Part shown: piece after piece, positions 8,070 to 14,091 of the stretch | How positions within the stretch are numbered: position 1 is the stretch's first letter | Layout of the letters: each line of letters opens with the position of its first letter | The notes under the pieces: generated by a model | Told to the model about the DNA's origin: nothing | The model's input: only the letters and a program-made list of their open reading frames with translations | The model's database searches: none | Origin: PZPK01 sp963974595 | GTDB lineage: Bacteria > Pseudomonadota > Gammaproteobacteria > Pseudomonadales > Oleiphilaceae | DNA: 16,148 bases | Direction of reading: 5' to 3' | Assembly (NCBI GenBank): GCA_963974595.1 | Contig: CAXBDA010000066.1 | Location: 1 to 16,148, forward strand | Program-made: the position numbers and the translations under genes

Positions 8070-10900
8070 GCAATTAATTCCTGATTCATGTCAGCCAATA
8101 GGCTGTCTAATTCGTTGTTGTCGCCCTGATCTTGGGAATGAGTATTAAATAATGCCCAAGCTTTTTGTAAGCCGCCATGATCTGAAAAAGGGCTGTAGTC
8201 AAAGTCATCTCGTTCTATCGCGCAACTCGCGGCAATATGATCTTTTATGAGACGTAACCATTGAGTCTGTTGTTCAGTAAAGGCTGTGGAACGCTGGGCA
8301 TTGTGACGGAAGATCCACTTTTTGAATTTGGCATCTACCTGCTCGGCAAAGGGTTTTAATTCGCTATCCAAGCCCAGGGCAAATCTAATGAGCGAGATTA
8401 TATCGGTGAGTTGCCTTTGAGGCTTGGTTTTTTTTGTTTGCTTGTTACTTTTATTTGCATCCTTAGTTTGATTAATACGCTCATAAGCATTCCATAATTT
8501 TTCGGTGCTTAACAATAAGGGGGGTTTGCTTAAGGCTTGATGTAGCTCTTCCAACATGGCAAAGGTTAAGCATCTGCGTTGGTAGGGTTGCTGGTAGAAA
8601 AAGCTGAGCGCTTGGATATCGTCTTTATGTTGCTCGATAAACGTTTTAAAGCTTTGCATCACCGTTTCCGCACTGTCTGACGCTTGTTTGCTATAGCCTG
8701 AGTAGGTCACGGCATCTAAATTGACATGGTCGATGAGCTGTTCGCGTTCTCTGCGGGCCGACTCTATCACTTCACGGGTTTCTGGCTTGTCGAAGCGTTG
8801 ACAAGCTTTATCAACAAGCTGTTCTTTTGCGGTTTGGCGCTCGCTATCACTTAAGTCTTCTTCATTACGGGTTATACCTGCCGCTTTAGCGTTGATCAGC
8901 GCTTGTTTGTTGATCGTGTCTGGGTCTATCGCGGTCAGTAATTCTCTCGCCAACTCTGGCAGCGGTTTACCGGCAAGTTTTTCTACTTTGTCTAAGCCAC
9001 GCTTATCTAATTGTTTGCTTAAGCGTGTTAAACGGCTAGCCAAACTTTGTATGGTGTCGTCATCTCTATGACCCAATGCTACGCCTTGTAATAAATCTTT
9101 GAGCGACATATTCGGCGTTCGCTCTAGCGGGCGACTTTCTGTTTTAAGGGATTTTTCGACTCCGACGGCATCAATCAGTACAAAACGGTCTTTATCACAG
9201 GTGGCACTTTTACTGACGTTATGCAGATCTTCATAACTGAGGCTACGTACACCTCGGCCTTTCATTTGTTCGTAGTAACCTTTGCTGCGCACATCGCGCA
9301 TGAATAATAATATTTCCAGTGGTTTTACGTCTGTACCGGTAGCGATCATATCGACTGTGACGGTAATTCTTGGATTAAAGTCGTTACGGAAATCGTTAAG
9401 AATCCCGTCTGGGTCTTTGGCGTTATAGGTGACCTTTTTACAAAACTCATTGCCTTGGCCATATTCTTGACGCACGATTTGAATAATGTCGTCGGCATGG
9501 CTGTCGGTTTTCGCAAAAATCAGTGTTTTAGGCACTTCTTTTCGATTGGGGAATATGTCAGTTTCTACTGCCTTTTTCATTGCCCGAATAACCTGGCGAA
9601 TTTGACTAACGTTTACCACGGATCGGTCTAGTTCTTTGCTGGTGTAGGTGCTATCGTCTTCTGCCTGTGCCCAGCGCTTTTTACGGGTGAGTTTGTCACG
9701 ATGGTCGAGCCATTCTTTGGCTTTGAGTTCTGCGCCTTTATTGCCAATTTCAGTTTCAATTTCATAGACGTCGTAACCGACGTTGACGCCATCGAGGACC
9801 GAATCTTCATAGCTATATTCCGCAACGATGTTTTCATTAAAAAAGCCAAAGGTGCGTTTATCGGGTGTGGCGGTCAAACCTATCGTGAAGGCATCGAAGT
9901 AATCTAATACCTGCTTCCATAAGTTGTAAATTGAACGATGACATTCGTCGACAATAATAAAGTCGAAGGTTTCGATGGGCACCGCTGGGTTGTATTTAAC
10001 AAGCTTAGCTTGCTCTTTATTTTGTTTAATTTCGTGCAGGGATACGTCTTCTGCACTGTCATCAATGGCTTTACCGCTCAATATGGAATACATGCGCTGA
10101 ATAGTACAAATACACACTTCGGCCGCACTATCGATGGTATTACTACTTAAGCGTTGAACGATATGATTCTCATGAAAGAAGGTTTGCTTGCCTTGTGGCT
10201 TAAAGGCATGAAATTCTTGTTGTGCTTGTTTGCCCAAATTTCGGGTATCAACTAAAAACAGAATGCGTTTAGCACCGCCATGATTGAGTAAACGATAAAC
10301 AGAATTTATGGCGGTAAAGGTTTTACCCGCGCCAGTGGCCATGTGAATAAGTGAACGCGGTCGGTTTTCTGCTAAGGATTTTTCTAAACCTGTGATCGCA
10401 CTAATTTGGCAGGCTCTTAAATTTGCTTTTGGTAACGCAGGCATATTGGTTTTTAAACGAGCGCGTAAGCTAGCGTCTTGTTTCACCCATTCTTGTAAGG
10501 TTTCTGGTTTGAAGAAATGAAATATCTCTCGCGCACGCGGCTCAGGGTCACGTAAATCTGTAAAGTGAATCACCTGGCTGGTGGCTTCGAAAAGAAACGA
10601 CAGCGGTGCTTCATCTTTTCGAAACTTAATTTTACTGGTGGCATAGCGGAGCGTTTGATCTTCGACTTGGGAAAGAATGGTTTCATCTTTTTTTGCTTCA
10701 ATCACCCCGACCGCTTGGCGGTTTACAAAAAGAAGATAATCAGCCGGACCAGAATCTGTCGGATACTCACGAACCACAACACCTAAACTTTCGCCTAAGT
10801 TTACTTTAGGCCAAGTTTGTATGACCCAGCCTGCCTGCCTAAGCTGTTCATCAATTGATAAACGAGCCTGCATTTCTGGTTTCAATCCATCAAGATCCAT
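8066..10900 (-). CDS. hsdR: Type I restriction-modification system, restriction (endonuclease/translocase) subunit HsdR
   Basis: HsdR provides ATP-driven DNA translocation and cleavage in the HsdR2M2S complex. The 944 residues show an N-terminal PD-(D/E)xK nuclease (D54 in SGPADYLLF, E68-A-K70 in VIEAKKDE). A superfamily 2 motor follows: Walker A MATGAGKTF (187-195), DECH box (318-321, IIVDECHRS), motif III GLTATPDK (341-348) and motif VI QMKGRGVR (545-552). The C-terminal third contains a helical domain like the EcoEI HsdR C-terminus, which contacts the methylase. The start ATG 10900 has GGA 8 nt upstream. It is the first gene of the hsd operon, with a 249-bp gap to fic upstream, so the operon promoter probably lies there or further upstream. 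A run of eight A lies at 8428-8435 in the lysine-rich linker. All catalytic motifs are intact. Confidence 0.96.
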   Translation of the reverse strand: MDLDGLKPEMQARLSIDEQLRQAGWVIQTWPKVNLGESLGVVVREYPTDSGPADYLLFVNRQAVGVIEAKKDETILSQVEDQTLRYATSKIKFRKDEAPLSFLFEATSQVIHFTDLRDPEPRAREIFHFFKPETLQEWVKQDASLRARLKTNMPALPKANLRACQISAITGLEKSLAENRPRSLIHMATGAGKTFTAINSVYRLLNHGGAKRILFLVDTRNLGKQAQQEFHAFKPQGKQTFFHENHIVQRLSSNTIDSAAEVCICTIQRMYSILSGKAIDDSAEDVSLHEIKQNKEQAKLVKYNPAVPIETFDFIIVDECHRSIYNLWKQVLDYFDAFTIGLTATPDKRTFGFFNENIVAEYSYEDSVLDGVNVGYDVYEIETEIGNKGAELKAKEWLDHRDKLTRKKRWAQAEDDSTYTSKELDRSVVNVSQIRQVIRAMKKAVETDIFPNRKEVPKTLIFAKTDSHADDIIQIVRQEYGQGNEFCKKVTYNAKDPDGILNDFRNDFNPRITVTVDMIATGTDVKPLEILLFMRDVRSKGYYEQMKGRGVRSLSYEDLHNVSKSATCDKDRFVLIDAVGVEKSLKTESRPLERTPNMSLKDLLQGVALGHRDDDTIQSLASRLTRLSKQLDKRGLDKVEKLAGKPLPELARELLTAIDPDTINKQALINAKAAGITRNEEDLSDSERQTAKEQLVDKACQRFDKPETREVIESARREREQLIDHVNLDAVTYSGYSKQASDSAETVMQSFKTFIEQHKDDIQALSFFYQQPYQRRCLTFAMLEELHQALSKPPLLLSTEKLWNAYERINQTKDANKSNKQTKKTKPQRQLTDIISLIRFALGLDSELKPFAEQVDAKFKKWIFRHNAQRSTAFTEQQTQWLRLIKDHIAASCAIERDDFDYSPFSDHGGLQKAWALFNTHSQDQGDNNELDSLLADMNQELIA

Positions 10901-10957
10901 AACATCATTCCAAATCTTAGCTAGTTTTCGTCAAACAATTCTTCGTCTATTTAATGA

Positions 10958-10977
10958 AATATACGTCGTTAAACGTA
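10958..10977. promoter_or_regulatory. Possible hsdR promoter/operator element
   Basis: In the gap before hsdR the plus strand has TACGT-6-ACGTA arms (10962-10977) enclosing CGTTaAACG (10967-10975), a small dyad. It directly abuts a minus-strand TATATT (10963-10958) that could serve as a -10 box. No good -35 box is seen 16-18 bp upstream, so the promoter call is weak; a regulator site is inference. Confidence 0.25.
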
Positions 10978-11121
10978 ACAATCCGACGAAAATAAAGTCA
11001 GTAAATCACCTTCATTAATGTAACAACAAGCTATTTTTTGCCATACCTGAAGAATTTTCAATAGTTCAGAAGGTCTATTCCACCCTTCAAATTCATTGTT
11101 TGAACACTAAAATTCAATCAT
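10969..11121 (-). pseudogene. Small open frame with an in-frame amber codon, unknown function
   Basis: The minus strand reads GAAGGTG, 7 nt, then ATG at 11121, four codons, TAG at 11109-11107, and then 45 further sense codons to a TAA at 10971-10969. The part after the amber is protein-like, with segments such as FEGWNRPSELLKIL and CCYINEGDLLTLF. The Shine-Dalgarno lies only about 16 nt after the fic stop, as expected for a next gene in an operon. I recognise no family. It may be a decayed small gene, a tetrapeptide leader followed by chance openness, or a gene read through the amber. There is no ATG or GTG start after the TAG, only a TTG at codon 21 with no ribosome site. Confidence 0.25.
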
Positions 11122-11135
11122 TTAAAATCACCTTC
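11003..11135. repeat. Direct repeat AAATCACCTTC, two copies
   Basis: An exact 11-bp repeat lies at 11003-11013 and 11125-11135, start to start 122 bp, in the gap between fic and hsdR. Read on the minus strand it is GAAGGTGATTT. The copy next to fic includes the Shine-Dalgarno of the small open frame. It may be chance or a regulator site. Confidence 0.35.
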
Positions 11136-11149
11136 GTTTTAATTGAAAA

Positions 11150-12670
11150 CTATAGCAACGAGGCGATGAATTTTGTAAAGGGTACAATATTCTCATGCAC
11201 GCTAGCGGCTTCTAACGCCTGCATATAGTCCTCTCGTTTTTCAACAGGTACAACCGTCCAGGAGTAACCACCTGAGGCCATCATTAAATTCATGATGAAA
11301 CGCCCCATACGACCATTGCCATCAAAATAAGGGTGAATATAAACAAAGATAAAATGTCCCAAGATAACTCGAACCGCTGGATTCGCCTCTTCAATCAGCA
11401 AATCAAACAGTGTTGGCATCATATCTCGTATAGCCTCCCTGCTTGGTGGTGTATGCAGCGATTTTCGAATAGTTACAGGGCCAGTACGATAACCTGCCAA
11501 ATCAGACTGTTTAACGATACCCGCTGCTACACTTTGACCAAATAACGCTAGATACCAATCTGCATGAACAGCTTCTAGGACATCACTGGCATTTTCGCCA
11601 TTGAGTACTCGCTCTACTGCCTGCTTCACTCTTTGAAATGTGTCCCAATAACCTTTTGCTGCCATTGCATCGAGGTGCTTTTGGCTTTTATCTGACTGCT
11701 CTGGACTCCACTGTCCTGAGCGAACATGATCAATTAGTTCATAGCTAACTCGGTAACCTTCAATTGATAATGAATGATAAGCATCAGTAACAAATTTATC
11801 TTCCACTTCATCTAAATATCGACTGACATTAACTGGGGCGACAGGAGCTTTAGGGAAGTTATTAATGACATCTTCACGCATTGAATACCACATCAGTCGC
11901 ATGCAATTGACATAGGGGGATACTTCTCGGCGACCAAAGCTAATTTGTGTTATTTCTTCAAATGGGTCAATTTCTTTGACCTTATAATCTGCCGCCTCCA
12001 TCCCTTTTACAATATTATCTGCAATGAGATTACGGCCAATATTTCGAAAGGCTCCTGCAATGCGACCTGCTATCGTAGCATGACCTCCTTCAAGCAATAC
12101 AGAAAGCACTTCAGAGGCATCTGCCACCATAGAAAGCACTGTTCGCATTTGTATTGGTTTATCAACAAAGTTGTTTTTTGAACAATGAACTATAGCTGCC
12201 GCCAAAGTATAAATTCGGATACCATCAACTATCGTTAGCTGGTTTTTGCTTGGTAAGGCTAAGCGGAGATCAAGTACTGAAGTGTTATGAATAAAACTGG
12301 TTGGTTTATTGCGCCCCTTAGGTGAGCGCACGAGTAGTTGCGGTGGTACGGTTTTGTCACCAATGAGCATTTGAATAGACTGCTCTGGTGATAAGCTCCA
12401 ATTTTTTTCTAATCGCTCATCCAAATACGCTGCACAAAACTCCCAAAAAGAGGTATACTAGGTCGTGCTATCACTAGGTTGCTCATCAGGGCTTGAAGCG
12501 ATATACCAGCCACGCATCACTTCACGAATAAAACCATATTTAGACAAGCGCTCTCTATCACTGCGATCTAGCATTTTAGATTGTAGCGCTACAACACCTT
12601 TGTCTTGCCATTGCTTTAACTGCTCTAAAGAATACGCTAATTTCTGAGATACCTGATTCATACTTATCAT
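11150..12670 (-). pseudogene. fic: Fic-family AMP-transferase gene, interrupted by one in-frame TAG
   Basis: One frame is open from ATG 12670 (or ATG 12661; GTG 12673 is less likely) to TAG 11152-11150, except for a single TAG at 12460-12458. Around it the frame reads PDEQPSDSTT, stop, YTSFWEFCAAYLDERLEKN, continuous with the rest. Fic proteins transfer AMP from ATP to target proteins. The catalytic motif HPYFDGNGRMGR (codons at 11335-11300) has its histidine and both arginines. The inhibitory helix motif S-x3-E-G (SLSIEG, 11773-11756) lies before it, so the enzyme would be autoinhibited (class II). Full length would be about 503-506 residues, close to what I remember for this Fic subfamily, whose members I recall carrying Trp at the stop position (TGG to TAG); that is memory, not a search. 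The only downstream start near the break is a TTG at 12424 with no ribosome site. Everything after the stop is well preserved, so the mutation is recent, or an internal start or read-through is used. Confidence 0.8.
12458..12670 (-). CDS. N-terminal fragment of the fic gene, winged-helix-like
   Basis: This is the stretch before the amber codon, 67 or 70 residues depending on the start (ATG 12661 or 12670). It reads as a short helical DNA-binding-type domain: helices around SQKLAYSLEQLKQWQDKG and DRSDRERLSKYG, then GFIREVMRGWYIAS, which resembles the wing and the R-G-W/V-Y turn of AbiEi-type antitoxin N-termini. In full-length Fic relatives this domain is fused to the catalytic part. Here it could still be made as a free small protein and might bind the repeats directly upstream; that is inference. 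No clear Shine-Dalgarno is seen before either start. Confidence 0.45.
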   Translation of the reverse strand: MISMNQVSQKLAYSLEQLKQWQDKGVVALQSKMLDRSDRERLSKYGFIREVMRGWYIASSPDEQPSDSTT

Positions 12671-12673
12671 CAC

Positions 12674-12765
12674 TAGCTTTAGTTGAAATGCATATTTAGC
12701 TTTTAGCGTATCATATATCTAGCTTTTAATGTTGTATTCAATTAGTTTTTAGTGATTCTATCATT
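12674..12765. repeat. Four 23-bp spaced repeats (core TAGCTTTTAG) between fic and the SHOCT gene
   Basis: Unit starts are at 12674, 12697, 12720 and 12743, exactly 23 bp apart. The first ten bases are TAGCTTTAGT, TAGCTTTTAG, TAGCTTTTAA and TAGTTTTTAG; the following 13 are AT-rich and variable. The array starts right at the fic start codons and ends 5 bp before the TATAAT of the divergent gene. Such phased repeats usually bind a regulator cooperatively. A minus-strand TTGAAT (12741-12736) lies within the third unit with AT-rich -10-like sequence about 17 bp on, so a fic promoter probably lies inside the array. No further unit is seen on either side. Confidence 0.65.
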
Positions 12766-12770
12766 TAAAA

Positions 12771-12776
12771 TATAAT
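12771..12776 (+). promoter_or_regulatory. TATAAT -10 box for the SHOCT gene
   Basis: A perfect TATAAT, about 75 bp before the gene. The -35 region (TTTAGT/TTAGTG at 12748-12754) is poor and lies inside the fourth 23-bp repeat, which suggests an activator or repressor acts there. A perfect 10-bp palindrome GTGAGCTCAC (12788-12797) lies at roughly the transcription start and may be another operator. Confidence 0.45.
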
Positions 12777-12797
12777 GCTATGCTCTCGTGAGCTCAC

Positions 12798-12822
12798 AAA
12801 CCACCTACCTTACGGGGGTTTT
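12798..12822 (+). other. Leader hairpin ahead of the SHOCT gene
   Basis: AAACCACC (12798-12805) pairs with GGGGGTTT (12814-12821) with one mismatch across an 8-nt loop, and is followed by one more T. The stem is GC-rich in the middle and resembles a weak intrinsic terminator or attenuator between promoter and gene. A metal-regulator operator is an alternative reading. Confidence 0.3.
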
Positions 12823-12850
12823 CTGGTCATTAAACTAAGGAGAGACGACG

Positions 12851-13081
12851 ATGTATCACGATATAGGTAACTTTGGCTGGAGCATGGGCTTTGGCTGGAT
12901 ATTCATGCTGCTGTTCTGGGCTCTTGTAATTCTGGGCATCATCGCCATTATCCGGTGGCTATCTGGTAGCAATGACACAGCATCGAAGAATACAGCGCTG
13001 GAAATTCTGCAAGAACGTTATGCGCGGGGTGAAATCGACAGCGAAGAGTATCAACGTATCAAGTCTGAATTGAAACAATAA
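12851..13081 (+). CDS. Small SHOCT-domain membrane protein
   Basis: The protein has 76 residues. One transmembrane helix (about 17-37, IFMLLFWALVILGIIAIIRWL) follows a short Gly/Trp-rich N-terminus. After a linker comes a C-terminal SHOCT motif (about 48-75, ALEILQERYARGEIDSEEY and the following IKSEL), a short helical oligomerisation module seen at the end of many small bacterial membrane proteins. The function is unknown. Such genes are often found beside heavy-metal resistance genes, as here. AAGGAG lies 8 nt before the ATG. It is divergent from fic and converges on the CDF gene with a 29-bp gap holding no clear terminator. Confidence 0.85.
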   Translation: MYHDIGNFGWSMGFGWIFMLLFWALVILGIIAIIRWLSGSNDTASKNTALEILQERYARGEIDSEEYQRIKSELKQ

Positions 13082-13110
13082 TCAGTTTACCCTTTTGGCT
13101 TCGAAGGCGA

Positions 13111-13998
13111 TCAGGAACACGGCTTTTCACAGTGTTCTATTTCGAATTCAAGTGTCGAGTGAGCAATATTGAAACGCCGCCATAATTCGGCTTTTAATGC
13201 CGCTTTGACGGTTTCGGTGTTATAGAAATCATCAATCACCACATGAGATTCGAGTGCGTTTTTATGCTCGTCGAGTTGCCAGATATGGATATGGTGAATA
13301 TTTGAAACCCCTTCAACAGACTCCATCACCTGAATAACGTGATTAATAACAATATCTTCCGGTGTACCTTCCATTAGAATATGGATAGTTTTGGGTAGTA
13401 GCGTTGCTGCCTGATAAAGCACATAACCGGCGATGAGTAATGTCAACGCGGTATCCGTCCAATACCACTCATAGAGCAGGATCAAGCTACCCGCGACGAT
13501 AACACCGACCGACGCCAACGCATCCGAGACGTTATGCAGAAAAGCGGCACGGATGTTCATGCTGTGTTTAGACATGGTGTAGGTCAGTATCGCTGTGGCC
13601 ACGTCAATAACCAAGGCAATACTGGCGACAATGACCACCATCCAACCTTCAATAAGTTGTGGTTCGTAAATGCGCCACAATGCTTCGTAGATCAGATAAA
13701 ACCCGACAATGACCAGCGTAATGAGATTGACCAGTGCGGCAATGACCTCAGCCCGTCTGTAACCAAAAGTTTTAAAATGATCGGCGGGTTGTCTGCCAAT
13801 TTTGCGGGCGACTAAGGCGATCAGCAACGACGCAGCGTCACTGAAGTTGTGCAAGGCATCAGCGACCAAGGCTAGACTGCCGGAGACAATACCACCTATC
13901 ACCTGCGCTAGTGTCAACAACATATTGACAGCAATGGCGGTAACCAGCCGACGATCTCCCATCATGTCTACATCGTGATGGTGGTGCTCATGCCCCAT
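13111..13998 (-). CDS. czcD: Cation diffusion facilitator (CzcD/ZitB-type) metal exporter
   Basis: The 295-residue inner-membrane metal/proton antiporter probably exports Zn(II), Cd(II) or Co(II). It has a His-rich N-terminus (GHEHHHHD), six transmembrane segments within about 15-205, and the two metal-site motifs: D47 with H50-x3-D54 (DALHNFSD) and H155-x3-D159 (HNVSD). The C-terminal cytoplasmic domain (about 208-290) contains HIHIWQLDEHKNALESHVVI. H/D pairs at both sites match the zinc-type CDF group; the exact metal cannot be fixed from sequence. ATG 13998 is the first Met; GGAGG lies 10 nt upstream and GGAA lies closer. It lies downstream of czcA on the same strand, separated by a strong hairpin, so it may have lower or separate expression. 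Confidence 0.93.
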   Translation of the reverse strand: MGHEHHHHDVDMMGDRRLVTAIAVNMLLTLAQVIGGIVSGSLALVADALHNFSDAASLLIALVARKIGRQPADHFKTFGYRRAEVIAALVNLITLVIVGFYLIYEALWRIYEPQLIEGWMVVIVASIALVIDVATAILTYTMSKHSMNIRAAFLHNVSDALASVGVIVAGSLILLYEWYWTDTALTLLIAGYVLYQAATLLPKTIHILMEGTPEDIVINHVIQVMESVEGVSNIHHIHIWQLDEHKNALESHVVIDDFYNTETVKAALKAELWRRFNIAHSTLEFEIEHCEKPCS

Positions 13999-14034
13999 AC
14001 TTCCATTACCTCCATTATCCTCATAAGAGGCAAA

Positions 14035-14087
14035 AGCAGTAGTCGCCTGGATTCAATACCAGCATGTTCATCCAGGCGACTACTGCT
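14035..14087 (-). terminator. Perfect 17-bp inverted repeat after czcA, terminator-like
   Basis: AGCAGTAGTCGCCTGGA (14035-14051) and TCCAGGCGACTACTGCT (14071-14087) are exact reverse complements around a 19-nt loop. On the minus strand the stem begins 4 nt after the czcA TAG and is followed by TTT (TTTT counting the last stem base), fitting an intrinsic terminator or a processing/stabilising hairpin between czcA and the CDF gene. Confidence 0.65.
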
Positions 14088-14091
14088 CTAC

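Noticed and set aside
11150..12424. A separate Fic gene starting at the TTG at 12424
   Set aside because: The TTG has no ribosome site and lies in the middle of a frame that continues upstream through a single TAG; it is better read as the downstream part of one interrupted gene.
10458..12460. Genetic code change or amber reassignment across the region
   Set aside because: fic, hsdM and czcA all end at TAG in sensible places, so TAG is a working stop; the two internal ambers are better explained by decay or local read-through.
12674..12765. CRISPR array
   Set aside because: Only ten bases per 23-bp unit are conserved, and the rest is too short and AT-rich to be spacers; no cas genes are present.
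13115..13137. GAACAC...GTGTTC hairpin as a terminator between the SHOCT and CDF genes
   Set aside because: It lies within the CDF coding end, the stem is only 6 bp with an 11-nt loop, and no T run follows on either strand.
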